NCBI GenBank assembly: GCA_964603325.1
Contig: CAZRUH010000016.1
Span: 1-13,889, forward strand
Source of the DNA: LSNR01 sp964603325
GTDB lineage: Bacteria > Patescibacteriota > Minisyncoccia > Moranbacterales > UBA9337
Length of the DNA: 13,889 bases
Direction: 5' to 3'
The notes under the pieces are model-generated. The model saw nothing but the letters and a program-made list of their open reading frames with translations, had not been told where the DNA came from and searched no databases. Shown piece by piece: positions 5,644 to 12,871 of the stretch; the first letter of the stretch is position 1, and each line of letters begins with the position of its first letter. The translations under genes were made by a program, and so were the position numbers.

Positions 5644-7278
5644 ATGATAAAAAAAACAATAAAAGAAAAACTATTTAAAAACAGACCAACGGAAACCGTT
5701 GCCGGCGCGGCATTGATTGTATCAATAGCCGGGATATTAAGCAGAATTTTTGGATTATTTCGTGACAGAATTTTGGCTTCTCAATTTGGTGCCGGAGACA
5801 CTCTGGATATTTATTATGCAGCTTTTCGTATTCCGGATTTAATTTATAATTTATTGATTGTTGGCGCTCTTAGTGCGGCGTTTATCCCGGTTTTTACGGG
5901 ATTAGTTAGCTATCACAAAAAAAAAGAAGCTTGGAAATTGGCATCTAATATTCTAACAGTTCAAGTGATCAGTGTAATGATTGTTTCAATTGTTATGATC
6001 ATATTTACTCCTCAGATTATGCGAATAATAACACCGGGATTTTCTGATGAAAAGATGAACTTAACTGTTTTGTTGACCAGAATTATGTTTCTAAGCCCTT
6101 TGTTTTTGGGAGTTAGCGCTATTTTTGGCGGAATTTTAATATCTTTTAAAAGGTTTTTGATTTATGCTATTGCTCCCACTATTTATAATATCGGAATAAT
6201 TGTGGGAGCTCTTTTTTTTGCTAAAATTTTTGGAGTAGCCGGTCTGGCATTGGGTGTTGTTTTGGGTGCCGGAATGCATATGTTAATGCAATATATGGCG
6301 GTAAAATCAATCGGTTTTCACTATCATATTGAAAATATTAAAAATATTTTTTGCGATAAAAATATTCGTAAAATTGTTAAATTAATGATTCCGAGAAGTA
6401 TGGCAATGGGTGTTAACCAGATAAATTTACTGGTAATAACCATATTTGCATCAACTTTGGCATCGGGGTCTTTGGCTGTTTTTAATTTTGCTAACAATTT
6501 ACAAAGTGTGCCTTTGGGAATTTTTGGCATCTCGTTTTCCTTGGCCGCATTTCCAAAATTAAGCGCATTAGCATCCAAAAATGATTTTGATAAATTCCGT
6601 TATGTATTTTTAAGAACATTTAAAAGGATTTTATTTTTTGTTATTCCCGTTAGCGCCATAATTTTTTCTTTGCGCGCGGAGATTGTCAGGGTCGTTTTGG
6701 GAAGTGGTAAATTTGACTGGAAAGATACGGTTGATACATTGTGGGTTTTGGGGTTTTTATCATTGAGTTTATTTGCTCAAAGCACCATTCCTTTACTCTC
6801 CAGAGCTTTTTATGCTTTAGAAAATACAAAAATTCCATTCTTTATCTCTTTATTTAGTGAAGTTATAAATATTGTTGTTGTTTTTATCGTGATAAATAAA
6901 TTTAAAGTGCTGGGACTGGCAATAGCATTTTCTTTGTCAACGACAGTAAATATGTTTTTGTTATTTTGGTTTTTAAACAAGGAGATAAAATTTGTTTTTA
7001 AAAAAGAATTATGGAGTCCGATTCTGAAAATAATTATAGCAACATTGTTTTCAATAATATTCGTTTATTTTGTTAGACATTTTTTGTCAAACTTTATTTC
7101 TTTGAAAACTTTTGGGGAGGTATTGCTCCAATTGATAATTTCCGGGAGCGCCGGAGTGGTATCTTTTTTGTTTTTTTGTTATTTTCTAAGAGTTGATGAG
7201 TTTTATGATTTTAAAAAATCAATTTTGATTAGAATTTTGGGCGAACCAAAGGATATTATCAGAATTAATGATAAATAA
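5644..7278 (+). CDS. murJ: Lipid II flippase MurJ (MviN family)
   Basis: Flips the peptidoglycan precursor lipid II across the cytoplasmic membrane. The 544-residue protein is of normal length for the family and has about 14 hydrophobic segments. The N-terminal signature is intact: S-R-I-F-G-L-F-R-D-R-I-L-A, F-G-A-G, D-I-Y-Y-A-A-F-R-I-P-D-L and G-A-L-S-A-A-F-I-P-V. Arg34, Arg40 and Asp55 appear to correspond to E. coli Arg18, Arg24 and Asp39 by my alignment from memory. The Arg pair at E. coli 52/53 is replaced here by Y-N. The G-I-F-G-I-S-F-S-L-A-A-F-P motif in the middle is also typical. It lies 7 bp after the permease and its stop codon overlaps the start of the phosphoesterase gene, which points to one transcript for envelope building. 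Confidence 0.93.
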   Translation: MIKKTIKEKLFKNRPTETVAGAALIVSIAGILSRIFGLFRDRILASQFGAGDTLDIYYAAFRIPDLIYNLLIVGALSAAFIPVFTGLVSYHKKKEAWKLASNILTVQVISVMIVSIVMIIFTPQIMRIITPGFSDEKMNLTVLLTRIMFLSPLFLGVSAIFGGILISFKRFLIYAIAPTIYNIGIIVGALFFAKIFGVAGLALGVVLGAGMHMLMQYMAVKSIGFHYHIENIKNIFCDKNIRKIVKLMIPRSMAMGVNQINLLVITIFASTLASGSLAVFNFANNLQSVPLGIFGISFSLAAFPKLSALASKNDFDKFRYVFLRTFKRILFFVIPVSAIIFSLRAEIVRVVLGSGKFDWKDTVDTLWVLGFLSLSLFAQSTIPLLSRAFYALENTKIPFFISLFSEVINIVVVFIVINKFKVLGLAIAFSLSTTVNMFLLFWFLNKEIKFVFKKELWSPILKIIIATLFSIIFVYFVRHFLSNFISLKTFGEVLLQLIISGSAGVVSFLFFCYFLRVDEFYDFKKSILIRILGEPKDIIRINDK

Positions 7279-7972
7279 GAATATGAAAAACAAAAATAAA
7301 ACACATACATTAATTATTTCCGACTTACATCTGGGGTCTATGGTTAGCCGTCCGAGTGATATTCTTTCGTTTTTGAAAAATTACGAATTTGAAAAATTAA
7401 TTCTTCTTGGGGATATATTTGAGAGTTTGAACTTTGGCAAATTGGGGAAGAACGATTGGAGATTGATTTCTTACATCAGTGAACTTTCCAAAAGAAAGAA
7501 AGTAATTTGGGTTGAAGGAAATCATGATAGGGGATTAACAGAGATATTTAACAGTTTAACGAATGTAAGTGTCTATAAAAGTTACAGTTGGAAATATAAA
7601 GAGAAAAAATATTTGGCAATTCACGGACATCAGTTTGATAATTTTTTAAGCAACAATGTTATCATAAGTTTTATTGCCAATCAAATTTATAAGGGAATCC
7701 AGTTGGTAGATTTTAATGATAAAAGAATCAGTCATTATGTTAAAAGGAGAAGTAAGGGTTGGTTGCGACTTTCTGAAAAAGTTGCGCGAAGGGCTGTTTT
7801 GTATGCTAAATTACAGAGTGTTGACTATATTTTTTGCGGACATACGCACAAAAGTAAAAAAATAAAACAAGGAAGGATAACTTATTATAATTCCGGGTGC
7901 TGGACTGATATTCCATCAACATATATTACTTTAGATGCTGAACTTATTAAAATATGTAAATATGAGAAATAG
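7268..7972 (+). CDS. Calcineurin-like metallophosphoesterase, LpxH/COG2908-like
   Basis: Dinuclear-metal phosphoesterase of the UDP-2,3-diacylglucosamine hydrolase type. The 234 residues carry all metal-ligand motifs in order: Asp19-x-His21 (S-D-L-H-L-G), Asp49 (L-L-G-D-I-F-E), Asn85-His86 (G-N-H-D), His119-Gly-His121 and Gly-His192-Thr-His194. The length fits LpxH (about 240). There are no other lipid A genes in the window and CPR bacteria generally lack lipid A, so the substrate may be another nucleotide-linked lipid or sugar precursor. Its position after murJ and the glycan exporter suggests envelope precursor turnover. The first ATG overlaps the murJ stop by 11 nt; a second ATG at 7283 would shorten the protein by 5 non-conserved residues. 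I prefer 7268 because the same 11-nt overlap pattern recurs at the next junction. Confidence 0.85.
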   Translation: MINKNMKNKNKTHTLIISDLHLGSMVSRPSDILSFLKNYEFEKLILLGDIFESLNFGKLGKNDWRLISYISELSKRKKVIWVEGNHDRGLTEIFNSLTNVSVYKSYSWKYKEKKYLAIHGHQFDNFLSNNVIISFIANQIYKGIQLVDFNDKRISHYVKRRSKGWLRLSEKVARRAVLYAKLQSVDYIFCGHTHKSKKIKQGRITYYNSGCWTDIPSTYITLDAELIKICKYEK

Positions 7973-10343
7973 ACATATAAAAGGATTATCGGAAAAAAGA
8001 GCTCAAAAAATATTAAACAGAGTTGGCTATAATAAAATTTCGGAAAAAAAATACTCTAAAGCACATCGTTTATTTAAAAAAATATGGAGTCCAATTTCTT
8101 GGATGATAGAACTGGCGGCATTACTTTCCGCAATAATGGGTCGTTGGGAAGAATTTTCCATAATTATGATTTTGCTGTTGGTTAATATTTTTGTGGATTA
8201 TTTTCAAGAAACGAAGGCTCTTAATGCTCTGGATGCGTTAAAAGAGAAATTGGCGCGTTATGCTTTGGTTTTACGCGACGGAAAATTTAGAAAAATAAAA
8301 ATTGAATATCTTGTCCCGGGGGATATTATAAAATTGAGAATTGGAGATATTGTTCCGACAGATGCAATAATTTTGTCTGAGGAGCGTTTGGAAGTGGACC
8401 AATCCGTTATTACGGGAGAGTCTTTATCAATAAAAAAGAGCAACGGAGACGAAATTTTTTCGGGGAGCATAATCAAAACTGGAGAGGCGTTGGTTAGGGT
8501 TACTAAAACGGGAATGAACACCTTTTTTGGGAAAAGCGCAAAATTGGTTAACAAGGCTCAGTTGGAAGAAAACAGTCACTTTCAAAAAGCGATTGTTCGT
8601 GTGGGAAATTTTTTAATTGTATTTTCTGCTAGTTTAGCAATGCTAATATTGACATTTTCCATACTTAGACACAACAGTATTTTAGAAGATTTACAGTTTA
8701 TATTGATTTTAATAGTGGCATCAATACCGGTAGCATTACCGGCTGTCTTATCTGTAACGATGGCAATCGGCGCGTTGTTTATAGCCAAAAAAAAAGCAAT
8801 TGTCAGCAATTTATCCGCTATAGAAGAACTTGCCGGAGTGGATATTTTATGTAGCGATAAAACCGGAACATTAACGCAAAACAAAATGACAGTAGGTGCG
8901 TCCGTGGTTTATTCTCCCTTTGACGAAAGTAATTTATTCTGTTATGCGACTTTGGCGAGTAGTGAGGAAAATGGCGATCCTATAGAAATTCCAATTATCC
9001 AATATTTTAAAGATAATTTTGATAGGAAGTGCATTGATGGATATAAGATAAAAAATTTTATTCCATTTGATTCCAAAACGAAAAGAACAGAAGCGATACT
9101 TGCCGACGGAAAAAATGAGATTGTGGTTACTAAAGGAGCGCCACAAGTTATTAAAAATATATGCAAAAAAACAAAAGAAATAGAGAATTTTTTTGATGAT
9201 GTTGAAAATTTTGCAGAGAAAGGATATCGGACACTGGCGGTGGCTATCAAAAAAAACAACGAAAAATATTTTCGGTGCGTTGGGTTGATTTCTTTATTTG
9301 ATCCACCTCGTCCGGATTCGGAAAGTATTATTCAAAAAGTAAGAAAAATGGGCATAAAAATAAAACTTTTAACGGGAGATAATCATGCTATTGCCGTGCA
9401 AATTGCGAGAACATTGAAAATGGGAACCAATATTTTAAATGTTGTCGGTTTTAGAAATAAGATTAAATATCTTAAACAGAAGAATGAAATGGCTGGAATT
9501 ATAGAAAATGCCGATGGTTTTTCTCAGGTTATGCCGGAAGATAAATATTTCATTGTTGAAAATTTACAGAAAAAAAACCATATTGTTGCTATGACCGGAG
9601 ATGGCGTTAATGATGCTCCTGCATTGCAAAAAGCGGACATCGGAATAGCTGTTTCAGGAGCAACCGACGCTGCAAGAGCTGCTTCCGATGTGAGTTTACT
9701 TTCCCCGGGTTTAATGATTATTGAATATGCTATAAAAATTGCCAGACAAACTTTTGAGAGGATGAAAAGTTATGCAACTTTTAGGATTGCGGAAACAATT
9801 CGCATTATTCTGTTTATTGCCTTGTCGGTAATTATATTTAATTTTTATCCAATAACGGCGGTAATGATTATAGTTTTGGCATTATTAAATGACATTCCCG
9901 TAATGATGATTGCTTATGATAACGCTCGTATCAATAATCGTCCTGTAAGGTGGAATATGAAAGAAGTTTTAATTGTGGCAACAACTCTTGGTTTTGTCGG
10001 AGTGTTATCATCATTTCTGTTGTTTTATTGGTTACAGATACATGATTATCCTTTGGCATTTATTCAAACAATGCTTTTTATCAAATTGGATGTAGCCGGA
10101 CACTCAACACTATATTTAACCAGAACGGGAAGGCATCACTTTTGGCACAAACCCTATCCATCATTAAAATTTTTTCTACCGGCATTTGGTTCTAGAATTA
10201 TTGGAACATTGATAGCGGTTTACGGAGTTTTTATGACTCCAATTGGATGGAAATATGCCGGATATATGTGGCTATATGCTCTTGCTTGGTGGATATTTAA
10301 TGACTTCGTCAAGGTATCTATTTATAAATTTTTTAAAAAATGA
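7962..10343 (+). CDS. P-type cation (probably proton) ATPase, PMA1-like type III
   Basis: Membrane pump that couples ATP hydrolysis to cation export. From ATG 7962 it has 793 residues. It shows a short N-terminal domain, two transmembrane helices, then the actuator domain with V-P-G-D-I and T-G-E-S (151-154). M3/M4 carry A-S-I-P-V-A-L-P-A-V-L-S-V, the form used by plasma-membrane H+-ATPases. Next come the phosphorylation site Asp299 in D-K-T-G-T-L-T, K-G-A-P in the nucleotide domain, T-G-D-G-V-N-D-A-P (Gly546-Asp551), and the C-terminal helices. M6 has L-L-N-D-I-P. By ungapped alignment from memory the proton-binding Asp684 of plant AHA2 falls on Pro in a N-F-Y-P-I-T context, so proton specificity is likely but not proven. 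An ATG at 7935 would add nine residues; I chose 7962 because it gives the same 11-nt overlap as the previous junction. There is no C-terminal autoinhibitory domain. The pump probably maintains pH or membrane potential. Confidence 0.9.
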   Translation: MRNRHIKGLSEKRAQKILNRVGYNKISEKKYSKAHRLFKKIWSPISWMIELAALLSAIMGRWEEFSIIMILLLVNIFVDYFQETKALNALDALKEKLARYALVLRDGKFRKIKIEYLVPGDIIKLRIGDIVPTDAIILSEERLEVDQSVITGESLSIKKSNGDEIFSGSIIKTGEALVRVTKTGMNTFFGKSAKLVNKAQLEENSHFQKAIVRVGNFLIVFSASLAMLILTFSILRHNSILEDLQFILILIVASIPVALPAVLSVTMAIGALFIAKKKAIVSNLSAIEELAGVDILCSDKTGTLTQNKMTVGASVVYSPFDESNLFCYATLASSEENGDPIEIPIIQYFKDNFDRKCIDGYKIKNFIPFDSKTKRTEAILADGKNEIVVTKGAPQVIKNICKKTKEIENFFDDVENFAEKGYRTLAVAIKKNNEKYFRCVGLISLFDPPRPDSESIIQKVRKMGIKIKLLTGDNHAIAVQIARTLKMGTNILNVVGFRNKIKYLKQKNEMAGIIENADGFSQVMPEDKYFIVENLQKKNHIVAMTGDGVNDAPALQKADIGIAVSGATDAARAASDVSLLSPGLMIIEYAIKIARQTFERMKSYATFRIAETIRIILFIALSVIIFNFYPITAVMIIVLALLNDIPVMMIAYDNARINNRPVRWNMKEVLIVATTLGFVGVLSSFLLFYWLQIHDYPLAFIQTMLFIKLDVAGHSTLYLTRTGRHHFWHKPYPSLKFFLPAFGSRIIGTLIAVYGVFMTPIGWKYAGYMWLYALAWWIFNDFVKVSIYKFFKK

Positions 10344-10863
10344 TAATCATGCAAAACATTAAGATTATTTTAAGGGCGAGCACATAGAAAAGCGGGTATA
10401 GGAATAATTCTTTTGTATTTTTTTATAAATTCAGTTTTTAATACCGGTCATAATTTTATGTCAAAGGAAACGGTTTATTATGAGGATTTTTTAAGGATCA
10501 AGCGATTGGAAAGCATCTTTTAGGTTTGATACTTGATATTTCAAATTCAAATTTAGTTCAAAAAGTAAATTATTTGTCATTGCGGAAATAGTTGCATAAG
10601 AGAAAATTTTCGTAGCACCATTATTGATGTCTTGTTGATAATGGACGATTAATAGTGAGTTATCCGGTAGTAAGAAAACTAACATACATAATGAATTAAA
10701 ATGTAGGTATAGGAGTATGTTATGTGGGAAAATTGAAAGAGACATTTTGTTTGAGTGGAGTGTGGAATAATTATTGTATCACGCATCTGAGACTATGATT
10801 AATAATGCTTTCTGTGATAATGAATTGTTGAAATAGTTTTTTTATAATTGGTGGTGTTTATGC
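10344..10863. other. Long gene-free stretch after the ATPase gene
   Basis: I see no convincing gene. A weak hairpin (ATAATC 10343-10348 with GATTAT 10363-10368, then T/A) may end the ATPase transcript. A + strand frame ending at about 10522 encodes a hydrophobic stretch followed by M-S-K-E-T-V-Y-Y-E-D-F; it lacks a good start and may be a gene relic. The rest is AT-rich without recognisable motifs. Confidence 0.4.
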
Positions 10864-11032
10864 AACGCTTTCATTTCGGCGAAAGCGGAAATTTTAAGAA
10901 AATGAAAATGTGGCGAAGCGTTACACAAATGTCAGTTGTGAGGAGTCGCGAGTGATAGCGAGTGGCAGAGCCAACTGGTATGGTAACGCCACTCATTGTG
11001 ATGAAATGAGCGAAGCAAAATTTCATCACAAT
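10864..11032. repeat. Palindrome-rich block with GCGAAGC/GCGAAAGC mini-hairpins
   Basis: Several inverted repeats are packed into 170 bp that are visibly richer in GC than the flanks. They are CGCTTTC/GAAAGCG (10866-10872 with 10881-10887), AACGCTT/AAGCGTT (10864-10870 with 10916-10922), GAGTGGC/GCCACTC (10960-10966 with 10988-10994), CAGTTG/CAACTG (10933-10938 with 10972-10977), and a 13-bp hairpin at the end. GCGAGTG is repeated in direct orientation at 10948 and 10958. The turn motifs GCGAAGC (twice) and GCGAAAGC (once) are known to form exceptionally stable DNA mini-hairpins. The block resembles REP/MITE-like intergenic elements or a folded RNA. A 61-codon frame runs through it but reads the palindromes themselves. 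Confidence 0.6.
10995..11032. repeat. Perfect 13-bp hairpin with GCGAAGC loop
   Basis: ATTGTGATGAAAT (10995-11007) and ATTTCATCACAAT (11020-11032) are perfect inverse copies around a 12-nt loop that contains GCGAAGC. It is the strongest simple hairpin in the window. No T tract follows, so it is not an ordinary terminator. Confidence 0.75.
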
Positions 11033-11146
11033 ACGATAATGTGCGAAATTTATTTTGTAAAGGAAGTTTTGTTATGTTATGCTTTTTTACAGTGAAGACA
11101 TTATTTGTTAGATATTAATAATTTGATTTTAAAAACAGAAACAATA

Positions 11147-11255
11147 TAAAACAAAAAATGTTTTAAAGTCAAAATTTAAAGAAAAAACTAAAATAATGTT
11201 AATATAATGAAACTAATAAACAAATAAATACATTTTATTAAAACAAAAAATGTTT
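11147..11255 (+). repeat. 17-bp direct repeat covering the dockerin gene start
   Basis: TAAAACAAAAAATGTTT is present at 11147-11163 and again at 11239-11255, 92 bp apart. The second copy contains the start codon of the dockerin gene; the first contains ATG TTT TAA, a two-codon frame. It may reflect a duplication of the upstream region; the AT-rich composition lowers its significance. Confidence 0.5.
11203..11208 (+). promoter_or_regulatory. Candidate -10 box for the dockerin gene
   Basis: TATAAT is an exact consensus -10, 42 nt before the ATG at 11250. No good -35 is visible in the A-rich upstream sequence. The transcript leader would be about 35 nt with no SD. Confidence 0.4.
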
Positions 11256-12647
11256 AAAAATAAACTAAAACTATTCTTGCTAATTTTAGCAGTATTTGCT
11301 TTTTTTGGTACAACATTTCAAGTAAAAGCAGATTGGCAACAAACTCTTGGTAGTCAATTTGATATAGTGGAGACATTTGATCAGTTGCAGGATTGGCGGG
11401 GTATAAATAACTTGCGAGGATATGATACTGACAAATCTCATATGCCGGTTAAAATAGACGGGACTCCCTCTATGTGGGATGTTTATGACGAGTGGTTTTT
11501 TACAGATACAAATACCGATTGGATAGCTAATCATGGTGCAGAAAATGTTTGGAAAGGGCATGGAAAAAGTTTGCGAATGCATCTTGGAAGTTCTTCGTCT
11601 GTATCAGATTCTATTCCTCGTGGACCATCTAGATTCGGTTTATATTTTGGCTCAGATACACCTGGACAAGCCAATGCTTATGCCACTTCCGGACTGGCCA
11701 ATTCCGGTTACAATGATGTTTATGTCTTTTATATGATAAAAATGTCTCCCAAAATATTTCCGACAATAAATGGAGGACTTTGGCCTAATGATGGTTACAA
11801 ATGGTGGGGGTATCACAAATTTTTTACAATTGGCACAGCATTTACAAATGTTGATCATATTAATGGAGCGAGTGATAGAAGAGGTACAGGGTGTCGTTAT
11901 GAATATGGTTGTTCTGACTATTTGCTTCAATGGAGAATATGCGGTTCTCGTTGTGATGATACATTTTCTTCAGCGTTGAATCAATATGGAACAGTGCAAA
12001 CATTTGATGTGAGTGGAGAATATACCACCTCTTATTCTAGAAAAGAAGGACTATCCAATGGTTTCAATAATTTTTTAATAAATGAAGCAATTAAAAATCA
12101 AAAATGGTTTGGCTTGGAAGTGCATGTTAATCGTGGCAGTGATCAAAATAGTGATCAGGCGACAGCATCTGGTGATGGCAGTGTGGAGGTTTGGGTATAT
12201 GATGAGCTGGGCAATAGTTATAAAATATATGAAGATCATACATTGCTCTTTAGGCAGATTGGAACAGATTTTTCATTTAATAAGTTTTTCTTTGGAGGGA
12301 ATATTTCATATGGAGATGATATTGATGTTCAGGGGCTCGATGTGACATATTATGTTGATGATTTTATAATAAACGGTTCTCGTATCGGCCCTACTTATTT
12401 TCAACTTTTAAATAATATCCAATCCATCCGCGCCGATGTCAATCAAGACAATCAAATAACTTCCACCGACGCAATGCTAACTCTAAGAAAATCACTAAAC
12501 CTGGATATGTCTCAAACCAACTGGCAAGACTCAACCACCACCGGAGATGTAAATTGTGATAACACCGTAAACTCCACCGATGTAACTTTAATCTTAAGAA
12601 AAAGCTTAAACTTGGATATGACAAATACGGATTGGTGCGGAAACTAA
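11250..12647 (+). CDS. Secreted jelly-roll (concanavalin-like) protein with C-terminal dockerin
   Basis: A 465-residue exported protein. Residues 1-29 are a signal peptide: basic K-N-K-L-K, a hydrophobic core L-F-L-L-I-L-A-V-F-A-F-F, and a V-K-A cleavage site before D-W. Residues 30 to about 380 form a beta-rich body rich in Trp, Tyr, Gly and Ser. It ends in Y-Y-V-D-D-F-I-I-N-G-S-R-I-G-P, the sort of closing strand seen in concanavalin-like and polysaccharide-lyase-like jelly rolls. Four Cys at about residues 210-235 may form disulfides. Residues about 394-465 are a type I dockerin with two calcium-loop repeats, D-V-N-Q-D-N-Q-I-T-S-T-D from 396 and D-V-N-C-D-N-T-V-N-S-T-D from 433, each followed by L-R-K-S-L-N-L-D-M. 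A dockerin normally docks to a cohesin; none is in the window. The body probably binds or cuts a polysaccharide, but no catalytic residues can be named. The base composition of the last ~250 bp differs from the body. Confidence 0.85.
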   Translation: MFKNKLKLFLLILAVFAFFGTTFQVKADWQQTLGSQFDIVETFDQLQDWRGINNLRGYDTDKSHMPVKIDGTPSMWDVYDEWFFTDTNTDWIANHGAENVWKGHGKSLRMHLGSSSSVSDSIPRGPSRFGLYFGSDTPGQANAYATSGLANSGYNDVYVFYMIKMSPKIFPTINGGLWPNDGYKWWGYHKFFTIGTAFTNVDHINGASDRRGTGCRYEYGCSDYLLQWRICGSRCDDTFSSALNQYGTVQTFDVSGEYTTSYSRKEGLSNGFNNFLINEAIKNQKWFGLEVHVNRGSDQNSDQATASGDGSVEVWVYDELGNSYKIYEDHTLLFRQIGTDFSFNKFFFGGNISYGDDIDVQGLDVTYYVDDFIINGSRIGPTYFQLLNNIQSIRADVNQDNQITSTDAMLTLRKSLNLDMSQTNWQDSTTTGDVNCDNTVNSTDVTLILRKSLNLDMTNTDWCGN

Positions 12648-12745
12648 ATTAAAATAAAAAAATAAATAATCAAACAAACTTCTAAAATCTCCAACTGCCA
12701 AATTTTTAATTTTTCAAATTTATAATTCCCCCAATCTTTTTTATT
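12395..12745 (+). other. C/A-rich segment: dockerin module plus 3' untranslated region
   Basis: From about 12395 the + strand changes from G/T-rich to C/A-rich with few G. The change covers the whole dockerin-coding part and continues past the stop codon to about 12745, after which G returns. A boundary that matches the domain boundary on one side and runs into the intergenic region on the other suggests that the segment arrived as a unit, perhaps from a gene on the opposite replication strand. Confidence 0.5.
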
Positions 12746-12825
12746 TGCAGAAGATTATCATATGTCATAAAGCAGAAATTATTTTAGAATGAAAACTCAG
12801 AAAACATAGTCTTTTTTAAAATCTG

Positions 12826-12834
12826 TGATATTAT
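12826..12834 (+). promoter_or_regulatory. Extended -10 promoter of the second secreted-protein gene
   Basis: TG at 12826-12827 followed by one base and TATTAT (12829-12834) forms an extended -10 element, 37 nt before the ATG at 12872. The -35 is weak. The remaining gap after the dockerin gene shows no clear terminator. Confidence 0.4.
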
Positions 12835-12871
12835 AAAAATAACGATTGAATAAATATATTGAATTCAAAAA

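Noticed and set aside
8258..9259. Minus-strand frames of up to 105 codons inside the P-type ATPase gene
   Set aside because: Shadows of the ATPase coding sequence.
10386..10522. Hydrophobic frame followed by M-S-K-E-T-V-Y-Y-E-D-F
   Set aside because: No plausible start codon with a ribosome binding site and no recognisable family; mentioned only as a possible relic.
10491..10745. 84-codon minus-strand frame in the long gene-free stretch
   Set aside because: Low-complexity AT-rich translation, no ribosome binding site, and no conserved motif; every other gene is on the + strand.
10910..11095. 61-codon + strand frame starting with GTG
   Set aside because: It runs straight through the palindromic block, so its residues simply reflect the inverted repeats. 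There is no SD and no family resemblance.
11533..12345. Extra + and minus frames inside the dockerin-protein gene
   Set aside because: Out-of-frame readings of a gene with a clear signal peptide and dockerin; no independent support.
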